NCBI RefSeq assembly: GCF_003958645.1
Contig: NZ_RXLO01000003.1
Location: 186,001-250,000 of the forward strand
Source of the DNA: Chitinophaga rhizosphaerae
GTDB lineage: Bacteria; Bacteroidota; Bacteroidia; Chitinophagales; Chitinophagaceae
DNA: 64,000 nt
Reading direction: 5' to 3'
Of this stretch, positions 27,188-36,200 are shown piece after piece. Numbering within the stretch: position 1 is the first letter of the stretch; each line of letters opens with the position of its first letter. The notes below the pieces were generated by a model. It saw only the letters and a program-made list of their open reading frames with translations. It had not been told where the DNA came from and searched no databases. Position numbers and translations under genes: made by a program.

Positions 27188-27994
27188 ATGTTGTCAGAAA
27201 AAGAACTGAACAGATATAAACATCCCATCGCGGTGCCCGGAATGGGCGTGCAGATGCAGGAGCAATTGAAGAAAGCGCGCATTCTCATCATCGGCGCGGG
27301 CGGATTGGGTAGCCCCGTTGCCCAATACCTCAGCGCAGCAGGCGTTGGCGTGATCGGCATCGCGGATTATGGGGTGATATGGGAGGAAGACCTCCATCGC
27401 CAGCCCCTGTTCAACATGCAGGACGTGCGCAAGCACAAGGCCAAAATGGCCGCCAGCCGCCTCTTTTCCCTCAACCCCTGGAACAAGCATTACCCCTTTC
27501 TCATCCAGGTAAAACCGGAAAATGCCCGGCAGGTTTTCCAGGGATTCGACCTCATCGTGGACTGCTCGCAACATCGCCCCACCCACCTCGTGACCAACGA
27601 TGCCTGCATCCTCGATAATAAACCCTTCGTCATGGGCGAAGTCCATAACTGGACCGCCTGGTGGGGAGGGTTCAATATGCTGCCCGCCAGCGGAGCGCCC
27701 GCCGCTTCGTACCGCTGCAACGAATTCCTCCTCGACGATTTCCGCAATTTCGACGCCGGCGCCATGGGCGCCACGCATGGCGCCACCGCCCTGCTCATGG
27801 TGAACGAAATCATCAAATACCTCGCGGGCGTACCGGGACTTGCAGGAAAATTGCATACCTTCAATTACCTGCATCACCAGTTCGACGTGCGCGACCTCCA
27901 TTCAGACGCGTCCAGAATTCAGGGCGTGAAAGACCAGGGGCTGCTGACTGCGGACGATTATGGCATGGAGATCGTGCCGGATGTGGAAGACTGA
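27188..27994 (+). CDS. Divergent HesA/MoeB/ThiF (E1-like) family protein
   Basis: 268-residue protein with the adenylating E1 fold. Glycine loop IIGAGGLGSPVAQYL (about 36-50), LHRQPLFNMQDVRKHKAKMAA (HRQ and the ATP-contacting Lys of KAK), and a strand with DCSQHRPTHLVTNDAC. In MoeB/ThiF the matching segment is DCTDN..TR, so the metal-ligand Asp and the Arg appear replaced by Gln and His. No CxxC zinc pairs and no ubiquitin-like (MoaD/ThiS) partner gene are visible. It could still bind nucleotide but full activation chemistry is doubtful. It lies between a kinase and two hydrolases and may be cotranscribed with them. Confidence 0.85.
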   Translation: MLSEKELNRYKHPIAVPGMGVQMQEQLKKARILIIGAGGLGSPVAQYLSAAGVGVIGIADYGVIWEEDLHRQPLFNMQDVRKHKAKMAASRLFSLNPWNKHYPFLIQVKPENARQVFQGFDLIVDCSQHRPTHLVTNDACILDNKPFVMGEVHNWTAWWGGFNMLPASGAPAASYRCNEFLLDDFRNFDAGAMGATHGATALLMVNEIIKYLAGVPGLAGKLHTFNYLHHQFDVRDLHSDASRIQGVKDQGLLTADDYGMEIVPDVED

Positions 27995-28023
27995 CCCGTT
28001 TTCACCCAAAGTCCCGGTCCTGT

Positions 28024-28803
28024 ATGGTTTACTACATCCTCGCCGGTTATATCGTGCTCATCGTACTGGCCTTCATCATCCAGGACCGCTTCATCTGGAA
28101 GCCGGAGAAACTGCATCCTGACTTCACTTTCCGGTACGATCAGCCTTTCGAGGAGCTGTTCTTCGACCCGGAACCGGGCGTAAGGCTGAACGGACTGCAT
28201 TTCAAGGTGCCGGAGCCGAGGGGGCTTTTGCTGTATTTTCATGGAAACACCCGCAGTATCAAGGGTTGGGGCAAATACGCCCGCGACTATACCCGCCATG
28301 GCTACGACGTGCTCATGGTAGATTACCGCGGGTTCGGGAAAAGCACGGGGAAGCGTTCGGAAACGCAATTGCTGAAAGATGCGCAGTTCGTATACGACGT
28401 GCAGTTGGAGAAATACCCCGAAAGCCACATTCTGGTATACGGTAGGAGCATGGGGAGCGGGTTTGCGGTGAAGCTGGCCTGCGATAACCGGCCACGGTAC
28501 TGCATCCTGCACGCGCCGTATTACAGTATTACCCGCGTCGTCAAGCGATTTTTACCTATTTTACCGGTAACCTGGGTGTTGCGATACCACCTTCGCGCCG
28601 ATCGATGGATACGGAAAGTGAATTGCCACACCTATATCCTGCATGGAACGAAAGACAGGTTGATCCCTATCCGCCACAGCGAAGCCCTCCGCGCCCTCAA
28701 TCCCGCGAAAGTGACGCTGATCCACATCCAGGGCGGGGGGCATAACAATCTGCCGTCTTTCCCGGAGTATCATACTTTCATCCGCGACATCCTGCAGGAA
28801 TAA
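28024..28803 (+). CDS. Membrane-anchored alpha/beta hydrolase, copy 1
   Basis: 259 residues from ATG 28024; longer upstream starts overlap the E1-like gene. One N-terminal helix (VYYILAGYIVLIVLAFII) anchors an alpha/beta hydrolase domain. Oxyanion region LLLYFHGNTRS (HGN), nucleophile elbow GRSMGSG with Ser about 139, likely acid Asp in HGTKDRLIP (about 208) and catalytic His in GGGHNNL (about 238). It resembles the BEM46/YfhR-type family, whose substrate is unknown. A paralogue starts 12 bases downstream. Confidence 0.9.
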   Translation: MVYYILAGYIVLIVLAFIIQDRFIWKPEKLHPDFTFRYDQPFEELFFDPEPGVRLNGLHFKVPEPRGLLLYFHGNTRSIKGWGKYARDYTRHGYDVLMVDYRGFGKSTGKRSETQLLKDAQFVYDVQLEKYPESHILVYGRSMGSGFAVKLACDNRPRYCILHAPYYSITRVVKRFLPILPVTWVLRYHLRADRWIRKVNCHTYILHGTKDRLIPIRHSEALRALNPAKVTLIHIQGGGHNNLPSFPEYHTFIRDILQE

Positions 28804-28815
28804 AGATTTCGAATC

Positions 28816-29637
28816 ATGGAGCAGCAGCCGTCCACCATCCGCAAATATTTGAAGAAGATCGCCCTTTGGGCCATCGCCATCTACCTCCTGGCCGGGGTGA
28901 TATTGTATTTTCTGCAGGATAAGCTGCTATTTCACCCGGAAGTTTTACCGGTCAATTACCAGTACAAATTCGACGTGCCTTTCCAGGAAATGCTGATCCC
29001 GGTCAATAAGAAAGTGAAACTGAGCGCAGTATTGTTCAAAGCGGAAAAACCGCGGGGGATGGTGCTTTATTTCCATGGGAATACGGCGAACATCAACCGG
29101 TACGCGAAGTATATGCCCGATTTTACCCGGAACGGGTACGACGTGCTGATCATGGATTACCGGGAATTCGGGAAAAGTACGGGCAGGTTGACGGAAGAAG
29201 CGTTGTACGAGGATGCGCTCCTCATGTACAAGGTGGCCCGCACCCGCTTTGCGCCCCACCAGATCGTGATTTACGGGAAATCCCTCGGCACGGGGATCGC
29301 TACGGAACTGGCGTCTGTGCGCGATTGCAGGCGCCTCATCCTCGAAACGCCCTATTACAGCATCCACGACGTGGCTGCCGAGGTGGCGCCCATCTATCCC
29401 TACAGCCTCATGCTCGATTTCAAGCTGCCCACTTACGAATATCTCCCCAAAGTGACCGCGCCCGTCGTGATCTTCCACGGAACGGACGACGATACGGTGC
29501 CTTACGCTTCCGGCGAGAAGCTGAAAACCTTCTTCAAGCCGGGCGATACGTTGTTTACCATCCAGGGCGGGGAGCATAACAACCTCGGGGATTATCCCTT
29601 CTACCACCAGAAACTCGATTCCATCCTGCAACGCTGA
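28816..29637 (+). CDS. Membrane-anchored alpha/beta hydrolase, copy 2
   Basis: 273-residue paralogue of the preceding gene with an identical layout: one N-terminal helix (about 13-31), then YFHGNTANI, nucleophile elbow GKSLGTG, acid Asp in HGTDDDTVP and catalytic His in GGEHNNL. Shared stretches such as GYDVL..DYR.FGKSTG and PYYSI point to tandem duplication followed by divergence. 12 bases separate the two, consistent with one operon. It ends convergent with the LD-carboxypeptidase. Confidence 0.9.
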   Translation: MEQQPSTIRKYLKKIALWAIAIYLLAGVILYFLQDKLLFHPEVLPVNYQYKFDVPFQEMLIPVNKKVKLSAVLFKAEKPRGMVLYFHGNTANINRYAKYMPDFTRNGYDVLIMDYREFGKSTGRLTEEALYEDALLMYKVARTRFAPHQIVIYGKSLGTGIATELASVRDCRRLILETPYYSIHDVAAEVAPIYPYSLMLDFKLPTYEYLPKVTAPVVIFHGTDDDTVPYASGEKLKTFFKPGDTLFTIQGGEHNNLGDYPFYHQKLDSILQR

Positions 29638-29653
29638 CAGGTTACCTGCGGGA

Positions 29654-30565
29654 TCAGCGCACCTCCGCCAGCGAAACGCCGCGGGGCGTCACTTTCAGCT
29701 CGTGCGCAACGCCCATTTTGAGCGCGAAGTTCTCGTCCTGATGCCCGACCGGGAAGTCGTAGCAAACGGGATAATCATATTCCGCCACCAGGTTGCGGAT
29801 GATCTCGAACTCGGTTTGGCCGAAGGGGGTTTCCGTTTCCCGGGGATCGGCGAACGATCCCACCACGAGGCCGGCCAGGTTGTCGAGCCAGCCAGCCCGT
29901 TTGAGGTTGTACATCATGCGGTCTACGTTATAGCGGTATTCGCCGATGTCTTCCAGTACGAGGATTTTCCCTTTGGTGTTGGGCTGTGACGAGGTGCCGG
30001 AAACGTTGGAAAGGAGGGTCAGGTTGCCGCCCACCAGTTTGCCGGCAGCTTTACCGGAACGGTTCATGTGGTGGGGCTCGGCGGTATAACGGCTCCGTTT
30101 GCCGGAAAGGGCGTCGCGGAGACTGGCTACATAATTATTGTCTTTGGTGGACGGGGTGATGCCGCTGCACATGAGGGTGTGGAGGCTGGCGATCTTGAAT
30201 TGCTCCTGGAGATGGGTATGCAGCACCGTGATGTCGCTATACCCGCAAAGCCATTTGGGATGGCGGCGGAATCTGGAGAAATTGATCCGGTCGAGGATGC
30301 ACACGAGGCCGTAGCCACCGCGGCCGAAAAGGATCGCCTTGATCTCCGGATCGTCCATCATATCCTGCAATTCCTCCAACCGGAGCTCGTCGGGCGCGGA
30401 AAAGTTATGGAAACTCGTGCCTACCGTAATCCCGAGGTGCACACGGTACCCCCATGACCGCAGTATGCCTGCCGCAAACTCGGCCGCGTGGAGCTCCATT
30501 TTACTGCTGGGGCACATAATGCCTATAAGGTCGCCTTTTTTAAGATAGGGCGGAATTTTGCTCAT
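29654..30565 (-). CDS. LD-carboxypeptidase (peptidase S66, LdcA family)
   Basis: 303-residue enzyme that removes the terminal D-Ala from murein tetrapeptides in peptidoglycan recycling. The true start is ATG 30565 (MSKIPPYLKKGDLIGIMCPS), which fits the family; the open frame extends 29 codons upstream without similarity. The catalytic Ser lies in WLCGYSDITVLH, the Glu in LEDIGEYRYN and the His in FPVGHQDEN, all intact. Gly-rich GRGGYGLV precedes the Ser motif, as expected. Divergent from metG, so the two share the 110-base intergenic region. Confidence 0.94.
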   Translation of the reverse strand: MSKIPPYLKKGDLIGIMCPSSKMELHAAEFAAGILRSWGYRVHLGITVGTSFHNFSAPDELRLEELQDMMDDPEIKAILFGRGGYGLVCILDRINFSRFRRHPKWLCGYSDITVLHTHLQEQFKIASLHTLMCSGITPSTKDNNYVASLRDALSGKRSRYTAEPHHMNRSGKAAGKLVGGNLTLLSNVSGTSSQPNTKGKILVLEDIGEYRYNVDRMMYNLKRAGWLDNLAGLVVGSFADPRETETPFGQTEFEIIRNLVAEYDYPVCYDFPVGHQDENFALKMGVAHELKVTPRGVSLAEVR

Positions 30566-30590
30566 TCGTCGTCGCTTTAGTTTACCTTTG
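30557..30590 (+). promoter_or_regulatory. Predicted promoter of metG
   Basis: TTTG at 30557-30560 and TACCTTTG at 30583-30590, 22 bases apart, giving a leader of roughly 75-80 bases before the ATG at 30675. Confidence 0.72.
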
Positions 30591-30674
30591 CAGATTAGTA
30601 ATAAATTCACAAATAACCTGCATTGGGTGACCAAAGTAAGTGTTATTTTCAATTTTTTAACGGAGAATACGCCA

Positions 30675-32756
30675 ATGGAAAAATTTAACAGATACCTGGT
30701 GACGGCGGCTTTACCCTATGCCAACGGACCGGTGCACATCGGGCACCTGGCCGGCTGCTATCTGCCGTCCGATATTTACGTGCGGTATCTCAGGTCCAGG
30801 AAAATGGATGTAAAATTCGTCTGCGGGACAGACGAGCATGGAGTGCCCATCACTATCAAGGCCATGCAGGAAAACGTGAGCCCGCAAGACATCGTCGATA
30901 AATACTACGCCGTCATCCGCGACAGCTTCGCGGCGATGGGCATTTCTTTCGATATATTCTCCCGCACCTCCCGCCAGGTCCATCATGAAACGGCCGCGGC
31001 GTTCTTCAAGGAGATGTACGATAAAGGCCTGTTCGAAGAACGGGAATCGGAACAATATTTCGACGAGATCAAACAGGTGTTCCTCGCAGACCGGTACATC
31101 ATCGGTACCTGCCCGAAATGCGGTAACGACCGCGCTTATGGCGACCAGTGCGAGCGCTGCGGCAGTTCCCTCAGCCCGGACGAGCTTATCAATCCCCGTT
31201 CCGCCCTCAGCGACGCGGTGCCGGTGAAGCGCAAGACCAAACACTGGTACATGCCCCTCCAGCAATACGAGCCCTGGTTGAAACAATGGATTCTCGAAGA
31301 CCACAAGGAATGGAAAAATAACGTGTTCGGACAGTGTAAAAGCTGGCTGGACAACGGCCTGCAAAGCCGCGCCATGACGCGCGACAGCAGCTGGGGCATC
31401 AAGGTGCCGCTGCCGGACGCCGAAGGGAAAGTGCTGTACGTTTGGTTCGACGCGCCGATCGGATATATTTCCGCCACCAAGGAGCTCACCGAAAACTGGG
31501 CCGATTACTGGTGCAAGGAAGATACGCGCCTGGTGCATTTCATCGGGAAAGACAATATCGTGTTCCACTGTATCATCTTCCCCGCGATGCTCAAGGGTCA
31601 CGGCGGCTTCATCGTCCCGGACAACGTTCCGGCCAACGAATTCCTCAACATCGAGGGCGAAAAAGTATCCACTTCCCGCAACTGGGCCGTATGGGTACAC
31701 GATTATATCAAGGATTTCCCCGACCAGCAGGACGTGCTCCGGTACGTGCTCTGTTCTACGGCGCCCGAAACGAAAGACAACGATTTCACCTGGAAGGATT
31801 TCCAGGACCGGAATAACAACGAGCTGGTCGCTAACCTCGGCAACTTCGTGAACCGTACCATGGTATTGATGCACAAGCTGTGCGGCGGGAAAGTGCCTCA
31901 AATGCACGCATCCGTGAAAGATGCGGCAGACGATGCCATTTTTGCGATGCTGCAGGATGCGAAATTGAAGATCGCCGAAAACCTCGAGCACTTCCGTTTC
32001 CGCGACGCGCTCGCCGAAGTGATGAACGTGGCCCGCGAAGGCAACCGCTACCTCCAGGAAAAACAACCCTGGATACTGGCGAAAACGCCGGAACTGCAGG
32101 CCGCCAACCAGGAAAAGATCGACAACTGCATGCACGTCTGCCTGCAGCTCACGGCCAATCTCGCCATTTTCCTCAATCCCTTCCTGCCGTTTACCGCGCA
32201 GAAAATCTGCCATATGCTGAAAGTGGTGGACAGGATGCTGGATTGGGAAAACGCCGGGAGCATGAAGCTCGTAAGCGTAGGATACTCGCTGCGCGCGCCT
32301 GAACTGCTGTTCAGGAAGATCGAAGACGAACAGGTGACGGCACAGGTGGAAAAACTTCACGCCGGACTGAAAAAATCTGCCGCGGCGGCCGCCGCGGCTG
32401 CTGCACCTGCGCCGGAAGCGAAGCCTGCGAAGGCCGAGATCCAGTACGACGATTTCGCGAAGCTGGACCTGCGCGCCGGTACCATCACGCATGCCGAGAA
32501 GGTACCGAAGGCGGATAAACTGTTGAAACTCACCGTAGACCTCGGCAGCGAACAGCGGACCGTGGTGTCGGGGATCGCGGAGCACTACGCGCCCGAAGCC
32601 ATCATCGGCAAACAGGTGACGCTGGTCGCCAACCTGGCCCCCCGCAAAATGCGCGGCATCGAAAGCCAGGGTATGATCCTCATGGCAGAAGATAATGGCA
32701 AGCTGGTATTCGTGAACCCGGACGCCACCGTGGCCCCGGGTAGCGGGATCAGCTGA
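30675..32756 (+). CDS. metG: Methionyl-tRNA synthetase with C-terminal tRNA-binding domain
   Basis: 693 residues from ATG 30675; the family N-terminus MEKFNRYLVTAALPYANGP sets the start. Class I motifs: HIGH at 21-24 and a KMSKS variant KVSTS (in GEKVSTSRNWAVW), a form also usual in Bacteroidota enzymes. A zinc knuckle is built from CPKCG and CERC (about 148-166). An Ala-rich linker (about 566-590) precedes an EMAP/Trbp111-like OB fold (about 590-693; LDLRAGTITHAEKVPKADKL) that helps bind tRNA. Own promoter and terminator. Confidence 0.97.
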   Translation: MEKFNRYLVTAALPYANGPVHIGHLAGCYLPSDIYVRYLRSRKMDVKFVCGTDEHGVPITIKAMQENVSPQDIVDKYYAVIRDSFAAMGISFDIFSRTSRQVHHETAAAFFKEMYDKGLFEERESEQYFDEIKQVFLADRYIIGTCPKCGNDRAYGDQCERCGSSLSPDELINPRSALSDAVPVKRKTKHWYMPLQQYEPWLKQWILEDHKEWKNNVFGQCKSWLDNGLQSRAMTRDSSWGIKVPLPDAEGKVLYVWFDAPIGYISATKELTENWADYWCKEDTRLVHFIGKDNIVFHCIIFPAMLKGHGGFIVPDNVPANEFLNIEGEKVSTSRNWAVWVHDYIKDFPDQQDVLRYVLCSTAPETKDNDFTWKDFQDRNNNELVANLGNFVNRTMVLMHKLCGGKVPQMHASVKDAADDAIFAMLQDAKLKIAENLEHFRFRDALAEVMNVAREGNRYLQEKQPWILAKTPELQAANQEKIDNCMHVCLQLTANLAIFLNPFLPFTAQKICHMLKVVDRMLDWENAGSMKLVSVGYSLRAPELLFRKIEDEQVTAQVEKLHAGLKKSAAAAAAAAAPAPEAKPAKAEIQYDDFAKLDLRAGTITHAEKVPKADKLLKLTVDLGSEQRTVVSGIAEHYAPEAIIGKQVTLVANLAPRKMRGIESQGMILMAEDNGKLVFVNPDATVAPGSGIS

Positions 32757-32774
32757 TCGTCAGAAAATAATGTT

Positions 32775-32805
32775 AAAAGGCCGGCGGATTCGCCGGCCTT
32801 TTTCT
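32775..32805 (+). terminator. Terminator of metG
   Basis: 12-bp stem (AAAAGGCCGGCG / CGCCGGCCTTTT, loop GATT) followed by more T, 18 bases after the stop codon. Confidence 0.94.
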
Positions 32806-32864
32806 GTTTTCGCAAGTTTTCAACCGTAAAAAATGCTAAATTCATTGCTCTAAAGCTGGAAATT

Positions 32865-35264
32865 ATGCAAAGAAGGATCAATAAAGTTGCTGTGCTGGGC
32901 TCTGGTGTAATGGGCTCGCGGATCGCTTGCCACTTCGCCGGTGTAGGCGTGAAGGTTTTACTGCTCGATATCGTGCCGAAAGAACCGAATGATAAGGAAA
33001 AAGCCAAAGGCCTCACCCTCGAAAGCAAGGCCGTTCGCAACCGTATCGTGAACGACGCGCTCCAGGCCGCCATCAAATCCAATCCTTCCCCGCTTTATAC
33101 CAAAGAAGCCGCCAATCACATCTCCACCGGCAATTTCGACGACGATATGAAATCCATCGCCGGCTGCGACTGGATCATCGAAGTAGTAGTAGAAAATCTC
33201 GATATTAAAAAGAAGGTGTTCGAACAGGTGGAGCAATTCCGCACGCCGGGCACCCTCATCACTTCCAATACATCCGGCATTCCCATCCATCTCATGACGG
33301 AAGGGCGCAGCGAAGATTTTCGGAAACATTTCTGCGGCACGCACTTCTTCAACCCGCCCCGCTATCTCCGCCTGCTGGAAATCATCCCCACGCCGCATAC
33401 AGACCCGGCCGTGACGGATTTTCTCATGCATTACGGCGACCTGTATCTCGGCAAAACTACCGTGCTGTGTAAGGACACGCCGGCATTCATCGCCAACCGC
33501 GTGGGCGTTTTCTCCATCATGGCCATTTTCCACATCATGCAGGATATGGGGTTGGGGATCGACGAGATCGATGCACTGACGGGCCCCATCATCGGCCGGC
33601 CCAAGTCCGCCACCTTCCGCACCGCTGATGTGGTGGGCATCGACACCCTCGTGAAAGTGGCCAAAGGCGTGGCAGAGAACGCACCGAACGACGAAGCGCG
33701 CGCCATCATGGAGATTCCGCCGTTCCTGCAGAAAGTGGTGGAAAATAACTGGCTCGGCGATAAAACCGGCCAGGGCTTTTACAAGAAAACGAAAGGCGAA
33801 GGCGGGAAGGAAATCCTTACCCTCAACCTTCAGACCATGGAATACGGTCCGAAACAACGCGCGAAATTCGCGTCTATCGACGCGGCGAAGCCCGTGGAAG
33901 ACCTCAAGCAACGCATCAGGATGCTGGCCACCGCCGGCGATAAAGCGGGCGAGTTCTACAAAAACTTCCACGCATACCTGTTTTCCTACATTTCCCACCG
34001 CATTCCCGAGATCGCCGATGATCTCTATAAAGTGGACGACGCCATGAAAGCCGGCTTCGGATGGGAGATCGGGGCGTTCGAGACCTGGGACCTGCTCGGT
34101 GTGGAAAACGGCATTAAGACCATTAAGGACAAAGGCCGGACAGTGGCGCCCTGGGTGGAGGAAATGCTCGCTTCGGGCGCGAAAAGCTTTTACAAAATCG
34201 ATGGCGGGAAGAAATGCTATTACGACCTGGCCTCGAAATCCTATCAACCGGTGCCCGGTGCGGATGCGTTCATCATCCTCGAAAATATTTCCAACAACAT
34301 CGTCTGGAAAAACAGCGCCTGCAACCTGTACGATTTGGGGGACGGGATATTGTCGCTCGAATGGAAGACCAAGATGAATACCATCGGCGGCGAGGTGCTG
34401 GAAGGCGTGCATAAATCCATCGACCGCGCGGAGAAAGACTTCCGCGGCCTGGTGCTCGCCAACGACGCGGCCAATTTCTCGGCCGGCGCCAACGTGGGCA
34501 TGATCTTCATGTTTGCGGCGGAGCAGGAGTACGACGAGCTGGACATGGCCATCCGCCTGTTCCAGCGGAGCACGATGCGGCTGCGGTATTCTTCCATCCC
34601 CGTGGTGGTGGCGCCGCACGGGCTGACGTTGGGCGGTGGGTGCGAGATGAGCCTCCATGCGGATGCGGTGCAGGCCGGTGCGGAAACGTACATCGGCCTG
34701 GTGGAGCTGGGCGTGGGATTGATCCCCGGCGGCGGCGGGACCAAAGAATTTGCGCTGCGCGCGTCCGACGAATATCGTGAAGGCCAGATCGAGAACCCGA
34801 TTTTGCAGGACCGCTTCCTGACCATCGCGCAGGCGAAGGTGGCCACATCGGCCGCGGAGGCGTTCGGACTGGGGATCCTCCGGCATGGAACAGACGCGGT
34901 GAGCCTCAATCACAGCCGGATCATCGCTGATGCCAAGCAGAAAGCCCTGGAACTGGCCGATGCGGGATATGTTCGGCCTATCGAGCGGACAGACATCCGG
35001 GTGCTGGGGCGTGGCGCCCTGGGCGCGATGCTCACCGGCATCAATGCCATGAAATTTGCCAACTATATTTCGGAGCACGACGGCAAGATCGCCGGGAAGC
35101 TGGCGTACGTGATGTGCGGCGGCGACCTGTCCGAGCCTGCGCTTGTCAGCGAGCAGTACCTTCTCGACCTTGAAAGGGAAGCGTTCCTTAGCCTTTGCGG
35201 CGAGCGTAAAACCCTGGAAAGGTTGCAGAGCGTGCTGAAAACCGGCAAGCCGATCCGAAACTGA
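32865..35264 (+). CDS. Fused 3-hydroxyacyl-CoA dehydrogenase / enoyl-CoA hydratase (FadN-type)
   Basis: 799-residue fatty-acid beta-oxidation enzyme. The order is dehydrogenase first: NAD-binding GSGVMGSRIA (about 11-20), the ITSNTSGIPI segment, catalytic HFFNPP, then the C-terminal HCDH domains (about 190-400); the enoyl-CoA hydratase/isomerase domain follows (about 470-700) with NFSAGANVGM and LTLGGGCEMSLHADA. This is the reverse of E. coli FadB and matches Bacillus FadN. No thiolase (fadA) or acyl-CoA dehydrogenase lies next to it, unlike typical fadNAE operons. Confidence 0.93.
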   Translation: MQRRINKVAVLGSGVMGSRIACHFAGVGVKVLLLDIVPKEPNDKEKAKGLTLESKAVRNRIVNDALQAAIKSNPSPLYTKEAANHISTGNFDDDMKSIAGCDWIIEVVVENLDIKKKVFEQVEQFRTPGTLITSNTSGIPIHLMTEGRSEDFRKHFCGTHFFNPPRYLRLLEIIPTPHTDPAVTDFLMHYGDLYLGKTTVLCKDTPAFIANRVGVFSIMAIFHIMQDMGLGIDEIDALTGPIIGRPKSATFRTADVVGIDTLVKVAKGVAENAPNDEARAIMEIPPFLQKVVENNWLGDKTGQGFYKKTKGEGGKEILTLNLQTMEYGPKQRAKFASIDAAKPVEDLKQRIRMLATAGDKAGEFYKNFHAYLFSYISHRIPEIADDLYKVDDAMKAGFGWEIGAFETWDLLGVENGIKTIKDKGRTVAPWVEEMLASGAKSFYKIDGGKKCYYDLASKSYQPVPGADAFIILENISNNIVWKNSACNLYDLGDGILSLEWKTKMNTIGGEVLEGVHKSIDRAEKDFRGLVLANDAANFSAGANVGMIFMFAAEQEYDELDMAIRLFQRSTMRLRYSSIPVVVAPHGLTLGGGCEMSLHADAVQAGAETYIGLVELGVGLIPGGGGTKEFALRASDEYREGQIENPILQDRFLTIAQAKVATSAAEAFGLGILRHGTDAVSLNHSRIIADAKQKALELADAGYVRPIERTDIRVLGRGALGAMLTGINAMKFANYISEHDGKIAGKLAYVMCGGDLSEPALVSEQYLLDLEREAFLSLCGERKTLERLQSVLKTGKPIRN

Positions 35265-35311
35265 TTTTTATATTTTCGCCATTCAAATCTGTCAACTTGG
35301 AAAACACACAC

Positions 35312-36190
35312 ATGCTATCCCTGCACCAGCTCTCCAAGCGCTATGGCCCTGTCCAGGCGTTGAAAGGAGTTTCCTTCGACGTGCCCGCGGGCAGCGTTTT
35401 CGGGGTACTGGGCCCTAACGGCAGCGGTAAAACGACGTTGTTGGGGATCGTGATGGACGTGCTGAAGGCCGATTCGGGCACTTATGCCTGGTTCGGCCAG
35501 CCGCCGCATCATTCTCTTCGCCGCCGCATCGGCGCCCTGCTGGAGACTCCCAATTTCTACCATTATTATTCCGCGGTCCGTAACCTGGAGATCGCCGCAG
35601 CCATCAAACAGCGCGGGCGCGACGATATCGAGCGCGTGCTGAAGATCTGTGGTCTCTGGGCCAGGAAAGATTCAAAGTTCAGTACCTATTCGCTGGGGAT
35701 GAAACAACGCCTCGCCATTGCCAGCGCATTGCTGGGCAACCCGGAAGTGCTGCTGCTGGACGAGCCTACCAACGGTCTCGACCCTGCCGGTATCGCCGAG
35801 ATCCGTGAGCTGATCCGGGAACTGGGGCGCCAGGGCACCACCGTCATCATGGCCAGTCACCTGCTCGATGAAGTGGAGAAAGTCTGCACGCACGTAGCGA
35901 TCCTGAAAATGGGAACGCTCCTCACTTCCGGGCATGTAGACGAAGTGCTGGCGAGTGAAGACATGATCGAAATAAACTCGGCCGACGGCAACAAACTGGA
36001 ACAGGTGCTGAACGCCATGCCCGGCCTGCGATCCCTGCGCCGGCATAACGGCGGTTTCCAGGCCGTTTTCGACAACGGGCAAACTGCGGAACAGGTGAAT
36101 CGCTATTGCTTCGAGCAAGGCATCGCCCTCAACTATCTCGCCCTGCGCAAAAAGAGCCTGGAAGCGCGTTTCATTGAACTGACCAATTAA
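35312..36190 (+). CDS. ABC transporter ATP-binding protein
   Basis: 292 residues from ATG 35312, preferred over an in-frame TTG five codons earlier. Walker A GPNGSGKTT, Q-loop near ETPNFYHYYS, signature YSLGMKQRL, Walker B VLLLDEPTNGLDP and an H-loop in MASHLLDE are intact. The C-terminal 80 residues are the extra domain seen in ABC-2-type exporters. The permease gene starts 11 bases later. The cargo is not predictable. It is not obviously the missing partner of the MacB-like permease at 8854, since it has its own permease. Confidence 0.93.
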   Translation: MLSLHQLSKRYGPVQALKGVSFDVPAGSVFGVLGPNGSGKTTLLGIVMDVLKADSGTYAWFGQPPHHSLRRRIGALLETPNFYHYYSAVRNLEIAAAIKQRGRDDIERVLKICGLWARKDSKFSTYSLGMKQRLAIASALLGNPEVLLLDEPTNGLDPAGIAEIRELIRELGRQGTTVIMASHLLDEVEKVCTHVAILKMGTLLTSGHVDEVLASEDMIEINSADGNKLEQVLNAMPGLRSLRRHNGGFQAVFDNGQTAEQVNRYCFEQGIALNYLALRKKSLEARFIELTN

Positions 36191-36200
36191 TTCCCCTGCC

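Noticed and set aside
32958-35078. 706-codon minus-strand frame over the FadN-type gene
   Set aside because: Antisense shadow rich in His, Val and Arg with no domain; the plus-strand fusion enzyme is intact.
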